Notes under the pieces: generated by a model
What the model was told of the DNA's origin: nothing
The model's database searches: none
Seen by the model: the letters and a program-made list of their open reading frames with translations, nothing else
In this document: piece by piece, positions 15,132 to 23,941 of the stretch
Layout: each line of letters begins with the position of its first letter
How positions within the stretch are numbered: position 1 is the stretch's first letter
Assembly (NCBI RefSeq): GCF_006874585.1
Contig: NZ_CP029762.1
Coordinates: 917,107 to 981,106 of the forward strand
Length of the DNA stretch: 64,000 nt
Origin: Sphingomonas sp. IC081
GTDB lineage: Bacteria > Pseudomonadota > Alphaproteobacteria > Sphingomonadales > Sphingomonadaceae
Direction: 5' to 3'
Position numbers and translations under genes: made by a program

Positions 15132-16616
15132 ATGGAGTCGTTCGTGAAGCCACAGAATTCACGGCACTTGCGCAGCCTGAGACACGCTATGACGACAGGG
15201 CCGGCAACGGGGATCGCCTTGTTGCTTGGCGCCAATCTGCTGCTGTCAGGCTGCGCCGCCCTGCCCGCCAAAGCCGACCTCGAGCCGATCTCCGCGCCGC
15301 AGGCCTTCGCTGCCGACCGGAGCCTTGCCGCCCCGGCGGCCGACTGGCCTTCGGACAACTGGTGGAAGGGCTTTGGCGATCCCCAGCTCGACAGGCTGAT
15401 CGCCGAAGGCCTTGCCGGAGCGACCGACCTCAGGGTCGCCGAAGCGCGCTTCGCCAAGGCGCGGGCCATGGTCGGCACCAGCCGCGCGGCCACCCTGCCC
15501 TCGCTCGATGCCAACGCGCAGGGCGGGCTCGCCCAGCAGAGCGACAACTACCTGTTCCCCTCCGGCTTCGCCCCGCGCGGCTGGCCGGACTACGGACAGG
15601 GCAGCCTGAACCTCAACTGGGACCTCGATTTCTTCGGCCGCAACCGCGCCGCGCTGGCCGCCGCGCGCGGCGATGCGGCCGCCGCAGGGGCCGAAGCGGC
15701 CTCGGCCCGCCTCGCAGTCTCGGCGGGCATCGCCGCCGCCTATGCCGATCTGGCCGATCATTACGCCCAGCGCGACGCTGCCGAAGGCGCGCTCAAGGTC
15801 CGCCGCCAGACACTCGACCTCATGCAGGGCCGCCGCGCCGCGCAGCTTGAGAACGAAGGCGCCGTCGCCCGCGCCCGCTCGGCCATGGCCAGCGCCGAGG
15901 GCGACCTTGCCGCACTCGACGAGACCATCGCGCTCGATCGCAACCGCATCGCCGCCCTGCTGGGGCAAGGACCGGATCGCGGCCTTGCCATCACCCGCCC
16001 GGCGGACATGGACCACGCCGCCTTCGGCCTGCCCGCCAACCTCCCCGCCAGCCTGATCGGCCGCCGCCCCGACGTGATCGCCGCAAGGCAGCGCACCGAA
16101 GCCGCCGCCGCGCGCATCAGGCAGGCACGGGCCTCCTTCTATCCCGACGTCAATCTCTCGGCTTCCATCGGCCTCCAGGCCATGGGCATCTCCCGCCTGT
16201 TCAAGACCGGTTCCGACTACGGCAGCGTCGGCCCCGCGCTCACCCTGCCGATCTTCGAGGGCGGCAAGCTGCGCGGCCAGCTGCACGGCGCCGAAGCCGA
16301 CTATGAGGAAGCCGTCGCCCAGTACGACGGCACGCTGATACAGGCCCTGCGCGATGTCGCCGACGCCGCCGCCAGCCAGCGCGCGCTCGATACCCGCCTT
16401 GCCGCTGCGCAAAAGGCCGAACAGGCCGCCGAAACCGCGTGGATCGTTGCCGGTAACCGCTATCGCGGCGGCCTTGCCACCTATCTCGAGGTGCTGACCG
16501 CCGAAGACTCGCTGATCTCCGCGCGCCGCACCGTCGCCTCCCTGCAAACCCGTGCCTTTGCCCTCGACGTCGCTCTCGTCCGCGCGCTCGGCGGCGGTTT
16601 CCGTTCCGAAGGATAA
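15132..16616 (+). CDS. Outer-membrane efflux lipoprotein, NodT/OprM family
   Basis: This is the TolC-like channel of a tripartite pump. A lipoprotein signal ends in LLLSGC (lipobox), then two OEP repeats (WWKGFGDPQLDRLIAEGLAG, LRVAEARFAKARAMVG; and RRPDVIAARQRTEAAAARI, FYPDVNLSASIGLQ), about 490 residues. The frame is open from 15090, but promoter placement argues for 15132 or 15189; 15189 gives the most typical lipoprotein signal (MTTGPATGIALLLGANLLL). It is followed after 7 bp by emrA, then emrB. The pump spans both membranes and would export drugs or other hydrophobic compounds. Confidence 0.9.
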   Translation: MESFVKPQNSRHLRSLRHAMTTGPATGIALLLGANLLLSGCAALPAKADLEPISAPQAFAADRSLAAPAADWPSDNWWKGFGDPQLDRLIAEGLAGATDLRVAEARFAKARAMVGTSRAATLPSLDANAQGGLAQQSDNYLFPSGFAPRGWPDYGQGSLNLNWDLDFFGRNRAALAAARGDAAAAGAEAASARLAVSAGIAAAYADLADHYAQRDAAEGALKVRRQTLDLMQGRRAAQLENEGAVARARSAMASAEGDLAALDETIALDRNRIAALLGQGPDRGLAITRPADMDHAAFGLPANLPASLIGRRPDVIAARQRTEAAAARIRQARASFYPDVNLSASIGLQAMGISRLFKTGSDYGSVGPALTLPIFEGGKLRGQLHGAEADYEEAVAQYDGTLIQALRDVADAAASQRALDTRLAAAQKAEQAAETAWIVAGNRYRGGLATYLEVLTAEDSLISARRTVASLQTRAFALDVALVRALGGGFRSEG

Positions 16617-16623
16617 GACCGCA

Positions 16624-17787
16624 ATGAACACTCACGCTCACCCCGAAGCCGCCCCCGCCGCCCCCGCCGATAGTGAAAGCCCCGCCGAAGAGGCCGCCCG
16701 CAAGGCCAAACGCAAGCGCGCCTTCACCGCGATGGCCGCCGTCGTCGCCGTGCTCGGCGGCGGCGTCTGGGCCTACGAGACTTTTGTCGCCGCGCGCCAT
16801 GTCGAGACCGACAATGCCTATGTCGGCGCCAATGTCGCGCAAGTGACGCCGCTGGTCGGCGGCCCGGTCGCCGAAGTGCTGGTGGACGATACGGTCCACG
16901 TGAAGAAGGGCGACGTGCTGGTCCGGCTCGACGATACCGACGCCCGCATCGCGCTGGCCAAGGCCGAGGCCGACCTTGCCCGCACCGAACGCAAGGTGCG
17001 CGGGACGATGGCCAGCCTCACCGGCCTTGGCGCCCAGATCGCCTCGCGCGAAGCCGCACAGCTTCAGGCCGAGGCGAACTATGCCTCTGCGAAAAGTTCG
17101 CTCGAAAAGGCCCGGATCGATCTTCAGCGCCGTCAGGGCCTTGTCGCTTCGGGCTCGGTTTCCGGCGATGAAGTGACCACCGCCCGCAATGCCTTCGAGA
17201 CCGCGCAGGCCAACTTGCGCGCCAGCGAGGCGGCGCGCGCCGCCGCCCGTGCCGACCGCGCAGCCATGGTCGGCGACCGCGACGCCACCGGCGCGCTGGT
17301 CGAGAATGCGACCGTGGAGACCAACCCCGAAGTGCTCGCCGCCCGCGCGGTGCGCGATCAGGCCCGGGTCGACCTGGCCCGCACGGTGATCCGCGCGCCG
17401 GTGGACGGCGTCGTCTCCCGGCGGCAGGTCCAGCCCGGCCAGCGGGTGCAGGCGGGGCAGGCGCTGATGTCGGTAGTGCCGATCAGGGCCGCCTATGTCG
17501 ATGCCAACTTCAAGGAAATCCAGCTCGCCAAGGTCCGCCCGGGCCAGAACGTGACGCTGGTGAGCGACCTCTACGGCGACGAGGTGGAGTTCCACGGCAA
17601 GGTCGTGGGTTTCTCCGGCGGCACCGGCGCGGCGTTTGCGGTGGTGCCCGCCCAGAACGCCACCGGCAACTGGATCAAGGTGGTGCAGCGCCTGCCGGTG
17701 CGCATCGCGCTTGACCCCAGGGAACTGGAACAGCACCCCTTGCGCGTCGGCCTTTCGATGGACGCGGACATCGACGTCTCCAACTGA
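16624..17787 (+). CDS. HlyD/EmrA-type membrane fusion protein
   Basis: The 387-residue protein has one N-terminal membrane anchor (FTAMAAVVAVLGGGVWAYE). The lipoyl/barrel-sandwich start VETDNAYVGANVAQVTPLVG and VHVKKGDVLVRLDDTDA are standard EmrA. A long alpha-hairpin (about residues 110-230) follows, then RTVIRAPVDGVVSRRQVQPG and a beta-barrel domain (VDANFKEIQLAKVRPGQ). It is the periplasmic adaptor linking EmrB to the outer-membrane lipoprotein encoded just upstream. Tight spacing on both sides shows a three-gene operon. Confidence 0.93.
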   Translation: MNTHAHPEAAPAAPADSESPAEEAARKAKRKRAFTAMAAVVAVLGGGVWAYETFVAARHVETDNAYVGANVAQVTPLVGGPVAEVLVDDTVHVKKGDVLVRLDDTDARIALAKAEADLARTERKVRGTMASLTGLGAQIASREAAQLQAEANYASAKSSLEKARIDLQRRQGLVASGSVSGDEVTTARNAFETAQANLRASEAARAAARADRAAMVGDRDATGALVENATVETNPEVLAARAVRDQARVDLARTVIRAPVDGVVSRRQVQPGQRVQAGQALMSVVPIRAAYVDANFKEIQLAKVRPGQNVTLVSDLYGDEVEFHGKVVGFSGGTGAAFAVVPAQNATGNWIKVVQRLPVRIALDPRELEQHPLRVGLSMDADIDVSN

Positions 17788-17814
17788 CCTGAGCCTTTCG
17801 GGAGGCCACGCATC

Positions 17815-19392
17815 ATGAGCCAATCCGCAGCCGCCCCAAGGGGGACCGGCGCCTTCTCCGCGTTCACCGCGCGCGAACCGGCAGGCCCGCTGACCGGCGG
17901 CAAGCTGTTCCTTGCCGCGCTGGCGATCGGGCTCGGCAATTTCCTGGTCGTGCTCGATACCAGCATCGCCAATGTCTCGGTCTCGACGATCTCGGGCGCG
18001 CTCGGCGTCTCCTCGACGCAGGGCACCTGGGTCATCACCTCCTATGCCGTGGCCGAGGCGATCACCGTACCGCTGACCGGCTGGCTCGCGATGCGGTTCG
18101 GCGCGCAGCGGGTGTTCATCGCCTGCTACCTCGCCTTCGCGGTGCTTTCGGTGTTCTGCGGCCTGTCCACCTCGCTGGGCATGCTGGTGGGCGGGCGCGT
18201 GATGCTGGGCCTTGTCGGCGGCCCGATCATGCCGCTCTCGCAGCTTCTGCTGCTGCGCGTGTTCCCGCCGGAAAAAGCCACGCAGGGCACCGTCTTATGG
18301 GCGATGACCACGCTGGTCGGCCCGGTCGCCGGGCCGATCCTGGGCGGCGTCATCTGCGACAGCCTGCGCTGGAACGACATCTTCCTGCTGCCCGCCGTGG
18401 TCGCGGCCGCAGGCGGTCTGCTGACGATCTTCCTGCTGAGGGGCCAGCCCGATCCGCGCCAGAAGGCCTCGATCGACAAGGTCGGCTTCGCGCTGCTGGT
18501 GGTCTGGGTCGGCGCCTTCCAGATCATGCTCGACGAGGGCCGCAATCACGACTGGTTCGCCTCGCCCGAGATCTGCGCGCTGGCGGTGATCGCCGCACTG
18601 GGCCTGGCCGCCTTCCTGATCTGGGAGATCACCGAAAAGAACCCGGTGGTGGACCTCAAGATCTTCCGCCACCGCGGTTTCACGGCGTCCGCGATCACCT
18701 TTGCAGCCGGGTTCGGGGCGTTCTTCGCCAATATCGTGATCCTGCCGCTGTGGCTGCAGCAGAACATGGGCTACACCTCGACATGGGCCGGTTATGCGAC
18801 CGGGATCATGGGTGTGCTCGCCATCGCCTCGGCCCCGGCGGTGGGGGCGGCCGTAAACCGCTTCGACCCGCGCCTGATCGTCTCGATCGGCCTTGTCGGC
18901 CTCGGCGGGATGACCGCGTGGCGCATGGGCTTCAACCAGGACGTGACGTTCCTGCAGATGGCGATCCCGACGCTGCTGACGGGTCCGTTCATGGTCATGC
19001 TGTTCGTGCCGGTCACCGGCATCGCCATGGCCAGCGTGAAACCGGAGGAACAGGCCAGCGCGGCGGGGCTCTCCAATTTCATGCGCACGATGGGCGGCGC
19101 CATCGCCACCTCGCTGGTCCAGACCGGCTGGTCGGATGCCGCGCGGGAGAACCAGACCGAACTGGCCGGCGCGATGACATCCGCGAGCCAGACGGTCGAC
19201 AGCTTCGTGGCGGGCGGCATGAGCCAGGACGGCGCGACCGCCACGCTGACGAGCATCGTCGAGAGCCAGAGCGTGATGCTGGCAACGCTCGACATGTTCG
19301 CGATCATCACCGTCTGCTTCGCTTTTGCAGCGACGCTGATCTGGCTGGCCCCCAAGCCCAAGGGCCCTATCGACACCTCGGGCGGTCATTGA
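17815..19392 (+). CDS. DHA2-family multidrug MFS transporter (EmrB/QacA type)
   Basis: The 525-residue, 14-span proton antiporter has the family motifs: LDTSIANVSVSTISGALG in TM1, WVITSYAVAEAITVPLTGWL (TM2 to loop), and the motif C-like GPILGGVICDSLRW. The C-terminal half continues with FGAFFANIVILPLWLQQNMG and ends in a short cytoplasmic tail. It is the energy-coupled inner-membrane pump of the NodT-EmrA-EmrB system. The operon ends in a perfect palindromic terminator 5 bp past its stop. Confidence 0.93.
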   Translation: MSQSAAAPRGTGAFSAFTAREPAGPLTGGKLFLAALAIGLGNFLVVLDTSIANVSVSTISGALGVSSTQGTWVITSYAVAEAITVPLTGWLAMRFGAQRVFIACYLAFAVLSVFCGLSTSLGMLVGGRVMLGLVGGPIMPLSQLLLLRVFPPEKATQGTVLWAMTTLVGPVAGPILGGVICDSLRWNDIFLLPAVVAAAGGLLTIFLLRGQPDPRQKASIDKVGFALLVVWVGAFQIMLDEGRNHDWFASPEICALAVIAALGLAAFLIWEITEKNPVVDLKIFRHRGFTASAITFAAGFGAFFANIVILPLWLQQNMGYTSTWAGYATGIMGVLAIASAPAVGAAVNRFDPRLIVSIGLVGLGGMTAWRMGFNQDVTFLQMAIPTLLTGPFMVMLFVPVTGIAMASVKPEEQASAAGLSNFMRTMGGAIATSLVQTGWSDAARENQTELAGAMTSASQTVDSFVAGGMSQDGATATLTSIVESQSVMLATLDMFAIITVCFAFAATLIWLAPKPKGPIDTSGGH

Positions 19393-19397
19393 CGCCC

Positions 19398-19427
19398 GGC
19401 GCAGGGGAAGCATGCTTCCCCTGCGCC
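19398..19427. terminator. Perfect 30-bp palindrome, bidirectional terminator
   Basis: GGCGCAGGGGAAGCA and its exact complement TGCTTCCCCTGCGCC sit between the convergent emrB and DUF2322 genes. There is no T-run, but the strong hairpin placed between two facing stops fits a shared terminator. Confidence 0.7.
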
Positions 19428-19454
19428 ATGCCACCATAAATCAGGCGGCGGGAA

Positions 19455-19787
19455 TCAGGAGGCGGCGATGACCTCGATGGCCAGCGGGGCGCCGCCCGCC
19501 GCGATGGCGAGCAGGCGGTCGATGTTGGGATGGGCACCGGGGCGGCTGCGCGCATCCTCGGTATGCTCGCCGAACACCGCCATGCCCAGTTCGGCGGCCC
19601 TGGCGTCGAGCGTGCCGAAGCGCTGCTGGAGATACTGGTAGACGGCCAGCGAGCCCTGCTTGCCGGGACGGTTCTCGATGCTGTCGACGACGCTGCCGGC
19701 CGCGTCCACAAGGTCGATCCGCTCGATGCCGTCAATCGCAGGCAATTGCTGGAGATTGTCCTTGAACGAGGCGCCTGGCTCAAACAT
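19455..19787 (-). CDS. DUF2322-family protein
   Basis: The 110-residue protein starts at ATG 19787 (MFEPGASFKDNLQQLPAIDG) with AGGA about nine bases upstream. The sequence ERIDLVDAAGSVVDSIENRP, LAVYQYLQQRFGTLDARAAE and GLFAEHTEDAR-like AVFGEHTEDARSRPGAHPNI match the small conserved DUF2322 family, whose function is not established. There is no signal peptide or membrane segment, so it is probably cytoplasmic. A long upstream extension of the frame exists but crosses a hairpin repeat and is not credible. Confidence 0.75.
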   Translation of the reverse strand: MFEPGASFKDNLQQLPAIDGIERIDLVDAAGSVVDSIENRPGKQGSLAVYQYLQQRFGTLDARAAELGMAVFGEHTEDARSRPGAHPNIDRLLAIAAGGAPLAIEVIAAS

Positions 19788-19902
19788 GTCTGGTATTTCC
19801 TGCATTCCGAAGTGAACTGGCGGGCGCTCTTGCCGCTTGCGCGCGCCTTGCGCAATCGCCAAAGCGGCGGACCGGGCGGGAGCGATGCATTGAGCGCCGC
19901 GG

Positions 19903-19951
19903 CTCCGGTGCCGCGAAATTCGTTTTTTGACGAATTTCCAAACGGTCCTTA
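19903..19951 (-). repeat. 3'-hairpin repeat unit (not next to a stop)
   Basis: On the minus strand it reads AAGGACCGTTTGGAAATTCG, loop TCAAAAAA, CGAATTTCGCGGCACCGG. It lies between the divergent starts of DUF2322 and tenA. With no gene ending here, it must be an inserted or relict copy rather than a terminator. Confidence 0.6.
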
Positions 19952-20001
19952 AGCGCGGCGGGTTCGCTCCGATCCCTCCTGCCGCCAAAGGACAATGCCC
20001 C

Positions 20002-20664
20002 ATGCACTTCTGCGACACGATCTGGGAAGAAGTGGCGCCGCTGCGCCGGGCCATTCTCGATCATCCGTTCCTGAACGCCCTCGCAGGCGGCACGCTGGAG
20101 CCCGAGAGCTTCCGCCACTACATCGTGCAGGACAGCCTCTATCTGGCCGAATATGCCCGTGTCCTCGCGCTCGCCGCCGCGCGCGCGCCCAGCGCGGCCG
20201 GGCGAGTCGAATTCTCGGACGGGGCCAAAGTCGCCGTGCAGGTCGAGGAAGCGCTGCATCAGGCCTTCTTCGCGCAGTTCGGCGTCACCGCCGAGATGGC
20301 GCACGGCAGCGAGCCGACGCCCGCGTGCCTGGGCTATACCAGCTACCTCTCCGCGCTGGCCGCCACCCGCAGCTACGAGGAACTGATCGCGGGCATCCTG
20401 CCATGCTTCTGGGTCTACTGGGAAGTCGGCTGCCACGTGAAGCCGCGCGCGGTCTCGCCCAATCCCTATGCCGCCTGGGTCGACACCTACGCCGCCCCCT
20501 CGTTCGGCGAGGCGACCCGGCGGGTGCGCGCGCTGGTGGACGAAGCCGCGGCCGCCGCCACCCCGGCTACCCGCGCGGGCATGGCCACGGCGTTCCGCAA
20601 TGCCACCCGCTTCGAATGGATGTTCTGGGATTCCGCCTGGCACCGCGCCGGCTGGCCGATCTGA
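20002..20664 (+). CDS. tenA: TenA-family thiaminase II / aminopyrimidine aminohydrolase
   Basis: The 220-residue all-helical protein starts at ATG 20002 behind AAAGGA. TenA hydrolyses aminopyrimidine breakdown products of thiamine for salvage into the pyrimidine (HMP) branch. Family features are present: FRHYIVQDSLYLAEYARVLA, TPACLGYTSYLSALAATRSY, LPCFWVYWEVGCHVK (containing the active-site Cys region) and FRNATRFEWMFWDSAW at the C-terminus. No thiamine riboswitch is visible upstream and no other thi gene is nearby, so it seems a stand-alone salvage gene. Confidence 0.9.
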   Translation: MHFCDTIWEEVAPLRRAILDHPFLNALAGGTLEPESFRHYIVQDSLYLAEYARVLALAAARAPSAAGRVEFSDGAKVAVQVEEALHQAFFAQFGVTAEMAHGSEPTPACLGYTSYLSALAATRSYEELIAGILPCFWVYWEVGCHVKPRAVSPNPYAAWVDTYAAPSFGEATRRVRALVDEAAAAATPATRAGMATAFRNATRFEWMFWDSAWHRAGWPI

Positions 20665-20694
20665 CCACGATCTGACCGCAGGGCGTCGCGGGCC

Positions 20695-20737
20695 GCCGCC
20701 AGAAAAATGCCCTTGCGGGCATTTTTATGGCGGACCC
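20695..20737 (-). repeat. 3'-hairpin repeat unit after the enoyl-CoA hydratase gene
   Basis: On the minus strand the stop TGA is followed by GGGTCCGCCATAAAAATGCC, then CGCAAGGGCATTTTTCTGGC. The stem is AAAAATGCCC/GGGCATTTTT with a TTGC loop; the outer flank GCCA/TGGC also pairs. It can terminate both tenA and the facing hydratase gene. Confidence 0.7.
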
Positions 20738-21496
20738 TCAGCCCCGCCGGAACACCGGTGCGCGTTTCTGGAAAAAGGCGTCGAACGCCTCGCGGGCCTC
20801 GGCCGACTGCATCGCCTCGCGGAAAATCCGGGCTTCCTCGTCGATCCGCGCGAGCACCGGCGCCGTGTCGCCCTTCATCAGGCGGCGGGTTGCCAGCAGG
20901 GCCTGCGGCGGCTTGGCCAGCAGGGTCGCGGCAGCGCCGCGCGCATGGGCGAGCAGGCCGTCGCCCGGCACCACCGCCGTCACCAGCCCGGCCTGGTCCG
21001 CCGCCCGGGCATCCATCGGCTCGCCCAGCAGCAGCATCGCCGCCGCCTTGGCATAACCCAGGGTCGCGGGTGCCAGCAGGCTAGACCCGGCCTCTGGCAC
21101 GATGCCGAGGTTGACGAACGGCATGATGAAGCGCGCATCCGGCGCGGCATAGACGAGGTCGCAGTGGAACAGCATCGTGGTGCCGACCCCCACGGCCAGC
21201 CCCTGCACCGCGGCCACCACCGGCTTGTCGAACGCCGCGATCGCGCGGATGAAGGCAAAGGCCGCACCGGCGCCTTCCGGCCCCGCCATGAAGTCGGCAA
21301 GGTCGTTGCCCGCGCTGAAGGCATCGCCCCTTCCGGCGATCAGGACGGCGCCGATGTCCGCACGCGCCGAAGCCTTTTCCAGCGCCGCCGTCATGGCCCC
21401 GTACATCGAGGCGGTCAGCGCGTTCTTCTTTTCCGGGCGATCCATATGGATTTCCACAAGCCCGGCCTGCCCGGTTACCTCGACACCTTGAACCAC
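20738..21496 (-). CDS. Enoyl-CoA hydratase/isomerase family protein
   Basis: The 252-residue crotonase-fold protein uses a GTG start at 21496, with GGGAG eight bases upstream. HMDRPEKKNALTASMY, the first oxyanion-hole stretch GRGDAFSAGNDLADF and the second, AVQGLAVGVGTTMLFHCD, are clear; VNLGIVPEAGSSLL supplies the catalytic-acid region. It acts on acyl-CoA thioesters in the cytoplasm, probably in fatty-acid or aromatic side-chain degradation. No beta-oxidation partners are adjacent, so the exact substrate (2-enoyl-CoA hydration or double-bond isomerisation) cannot be set. Confidence 0.9.
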   Translation of the reverse strand: MVQGVEVTGQAGLVEIHMDRPEKKNALTASMYGAMTAALEKASARADIGAVLIAGRGDAFSAGNDLADFMAGPEGAGAAFAFIRAIAAFDKPVVAAVQGLAVGVGTTMLFHCDLVYAAPDARFIMPFVNLGIVPEAGSSLLAPATLGYAKAAAMLLLGEPMDARAADQAGLVTAVVPGDGLLAHARGAAATLLAKPPQALLATRRLMKGDTAPVLARIDEEARIFREAMQSAEAREAFDAFFQKRAPVFRRG

Positions 21497-21544
21497 TGCA
21501 TTTTCTCCCTGCCGCCGCCGATCCTAGCGCGGTGCGGCCCTGCT

Positions 21545-21592
21545 TCGCCGGACCATCCGAAAAATGCCCGCGACGGGCATTCGGGGACGGCA
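21545..21592 (+). repeat. 3'-hairpin repeat unit, variant
   Basis: GGACCATCCGAAAAATGCCC, loop GCGAC, then GGGCATTCGGGGACGGCACC. The core stem and the GGCACC end are kept, but the CCGTTTG flank has decayed to CCATCCG. It lies 70 bp past the cysE stop but in the opposite orientation to that expected for its terminator. Confidence 0.5.
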
Positions 21593-21662
21593 CCGGCCTG
21601 TTCCCTCCGCTCAGGATAGAACACTGCCGGATGTCGGCAAGGGATGTTTGCCGCCCCCCCCT

Positions 21663-22682
21663 TCAGTTGACCGCGTCGGCGGGCCCATTGCGGTTGCCGC
21701 TCGACACCGCCGCGCGGGGCTGGCGCACGACACTGAAAGGCGGTACCCCATGGGTCAGCCAGACGTTGCCGCCGATCTCCGCGCCCTTGCCGATGGTCAC
21801 CCGGCCCAGGATCGTGGCGCCCGCATAGATCACCACGTCATCCTCGACCACGGGATGGCGCGCGCTGGCCTTGGCGGCGGCCACCGAGCCATCCAGCGGA
21901 TAGGCCTTGGCGCCCAGCGTGACGCCCTGGTAGATCCGCACGTTGTTGCCGACGATGGCCGTTTCCCCGATCACCACGCCGGTGCCATGATCGATGAAGA
22001 AGCCATGGCCGATACGCGCCGCGGGGTGGATGTCGATGCCGGTGGTGCCATGGGCGATCTCGCTCAGGATCCGAGCGACCAGCGGCGCGCCGAGCCCGTG
22101 CAGGACATGGGCGAGGCGGTAGTGGATGATCGCCAGCAGGCCCGGATAGCAGATCAGCACTTCGTCGATGCTGCGGGCGGAAGGATCGCCCGCATAGGCC
22201 GCCTCGAGATCGCGATCGAGCTGGCGGCGGATCGCGGGAAGCTGGCGGGAGAAGGCGAGGACAATCTCGTCCGCGCGCCGCTCGCCCGGCCCCGGCCCCG
22301 GCCCCGGCCCCGGCCCACCGTCCTGGCCGCCGATTTCGCCGGAATAGGCAAATTCCAGCCGGAGCTGTGCCTGCAACCGGCTGAGGGCGATCTGCAGCGA
22401 CTGGGTGACGAACGTCTCCTCGTTGTGCGGCCGCACGAAGTCCGGGCCGAGCCGCAGCGGGAACAGCGCCCCGCACAGTTCGTCCGCCACCTTGGCCAGC
22501 CGCACCCGGGAGGGGAAGCCGCCCACACCGTGCTCGGCATGCGGACTGTTGGTGGCACGCCAGTGCTGGCGGATCTGCGCCAGTTCACGCACGATCTCGC
22601 CGACATGCCAGAAATCGGCATTATCCGGCGCCGCTTCCGGCCCCGCGTCCTGCGCTGCGGGGGCGCTGTTTTCCGTCGTCAT
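21663..22682 (-). CDS. cysE: Serine O-acetyltransferase (EpsC/CysE type)
   Basis: The 339-residue protein starts at ATG 22682 (MTTENSAPA). It transfers acetyl from acetyl-CoA to L-serine, the first step of cysteine synthesis. The helical N-terminal domain leads to a left-handed beta-helix with hexapeptide repeats: IHYRLAHVLHGLGAPL, GIDIHPAARIGHGFFIDHGT, GVVIGETAIVGNNVRIYQGV, TILGRVTIGKGAEIGGNVWL. The catalytic His/Asp pair is in GFFIDHGTG. An insertion encoded by a CCCCGG hexanucleotide run (22289-22316) gives GPGPGPGPGPG before residue 150; its length could vary between strains. It begins 4 bp after the tauD stop, so the two are co-transcribed. Confidence 0.9.
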   Translation of the reverse strand: MTTENSAPAAQDAGPEAAPDNADFWHVGEIVRELAQIRQHWRATNSPHAEHGVGGFPSRVRLAKVADELCGALFPLRLGPDFVRPHNEETFVTQSLQIALSRLQAQLRLEFAYSGEIGGQDGGPGPGPGPGPGERRADEIVLAFSRQLPAIRRQLDRDLEAAYAGDPSARSIDEVLICYPGLLAIIHYRLAHVLHGLGAPLVARILSEIAHGTTGIDIHPAARIGHGFFIDHGTGVVIGETAIVGNNVRIYQGVTLGAKAYPLDGSVAAAKASARHPVVEDDVVIYAGATILGRVTIGKGAEIGGNVWLTHGVPPFSVVRQPRAAVSSGNRNGPADAVN

Positions 22683-22686
22683 TGTC

Positions 22687-23562
22687 CTACCCCGCGTGAT
22701 CGTCGAGGGCGACGCCTTCGATGGTGATCCGGTGCATCTCGCGCCGATGGCCGTGATAGTCGTTATAGGCATAGTGCCAGGTCGCGCGGTTGTCCCAGAA
22801 CGCGATCGAGCCATCGCGCCAGTGGAAGTCTTCCTGGAATTCGGGCCTGCGGCAATGGTCGTAGACTTCGGCGAGGAGATCGGCCGATTCCCCGGCGGCC
22901 AGCCCCTGGATGTGCAGGGTGAAGCCGGGATTGACGTAGATCGCCCGCTTGCCGCTGAGCGGATGGACGATCACCACCGGGTGGACCGGATCGTCGAGCA
23001 GGTCGGCGGCAGCGGAATTGCCGATGCGGCCCCCGTTGCCATCGGCGCCGCGGGTATCCTGCGCGGCTTCGTAAGCCGCCGCCTTGCTGCCGAAGACATG
23101 CCGGGCGGAATGGACGGCACGGCGCCCCTCGATCCGCGCCTTGAGCTTTTCCGGCAGGCCGTCATAAGCGGCATACATCGAGGCAAAGGCCGTGGCCCCG
23201 CCCTTGGGCGGCAGTTCGCGCGCGGCGAGGATCGAACCGAGCGCGGGTTCGAAATCGTAGGAATGGTCGGTATGCCAGCCGCCGCCGATGTTGTGCTGCT
23301 GGTCCGGCTCCTTCACCACCAGCGCGATCTCGGGATAGGCGGGATGCGCGGCGAAGAAGCGGTTGATGTTGATCGCCCCCCAGCGCCGCGCAAAGGCGAT
23401 GTGCTGGGCTTCATCGATCGACTGGTCGCGGAAAAAGATCACGCCATGGTCGGCAAAGGCACGCCGGATTGCCGCAAAGTCCTCGCCGGACAAGGGGCGC
23501 GCAAGATCGATGCCGAGCACTTCGGCGCCGACGCGGCCGTGCGGGCGGATTTCCAGGGTCAT
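22687..23562 (-). CDS. TauD/TfdA-family 2-oxoglutarate dioxygenase
   Basis: The 291-residue, non-haem Fe(II) enzyme of the taurine dioxygenase family releases sulfite or another group by hydroxylating the carbon beside it. The metal ligands are HxD in GGGWHTDHSYD and the distal His in NRATWHYAYNDYHG; the 2-oxoglutarate Arg is in GHRREMHRITIEG. It is followed after 4 bp by cysE, which supports a role in scavenging sulfur from organosulfonates or sulfate esters and feeding it to cysteine. Alkylsulfatase-type or alpha-ketoglutarate-dependent herbicide dioxygenase activity cannot be excluded. Confidence 0.9.
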   Translation of the reverse strand: MTLEIRPHGRVGAEVLGIDLARPLSGEDFAAIRRAFADHGVIFFRDQSIDEAQHIAFARRWGAININRFFAAHPAYPEIALVVKEPDQQHNIGGGWHTDHSYDFEPALGSILAARELPPKGGATAFASMYAAYDGLPEKLKARIEGRRAVHSARHVFGSKAAAYEAAQDTRGADGNGGRIGNSAAADLLDDPVHPVVIVHPLSGKRAIYVNPGFTLHIQGLAAGESADLLAEVYDHCRRPEFQEDFHWRDGSIAFWDNRATWHYAYNDYHGHRREMHRITIEGVALDDHAG

Positions 23563-23675
23563 GCGGCAAACTCCGCGGAAACGCGAGGGGCCGCCGTGAA
23601 GCGAAAGGTCATCGTATCACCTGATCGTTGGAGAACACGATGCCTGGCGTTGTCGCCCGGGCGCCGCGCGCTTTA

Positions 23676-23939
23676 GGCCGTAAACTCATAAACGACACCA
23701 TCGAGGCGTCCAAATGGCGAACATATCGGGCCGAAGCGGGTGCCGGACGGGCTGGTTGCCCGTCCAAGGCCGGTTCGGTTCGAGATGGAAGCCATTTGGA
23801 CGTCCCTGCGGGATTTGACCAAAATGGCCCAGCGCTGCGTCAGGAAGTCTAGAAATATCGACATATTCCGGCGCCTTCCTTCCTCACGCTGAACCATTTT
23901 GCCTCAAACCTCGATGGTGCCGTTTATGAGTTTACGGCC
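23676..23939. repeat. 264-bp MITE-like element, copy 2 (diverged)
   Basis: This copy has the same length and terminal repeats, beginning GGCCGTAAACTCATAAACG with the matching change at the right end (GGTCG to GGCCG at both), and is flanked by TA. The internal arms read GGCGTCCAAATGGC and GCCATTTGGACGTC: the C-to-T change on the left is matched by G-to-A on the right. This paired change argues for selection or copying constraints on the folded form. It lies between tauD and the desaturase, outside any gene. Confidence 0.8.
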
Positions 23940-23941
23940 TA

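Noticed and set aside
19455..20054. 199-codon version of the DUF2322 gene
   Set aside because: The extension crosses a hairpin repeat and the tenA ribosome site; the conserved protein begins at 19787.
23676..23939. MITE copies as IS630 derivatives
   Set aside because: The IS630 in the window has different ends (GTGGATTGAC), so it is not shown to be the mobilising partner despite the shared TA flanks.
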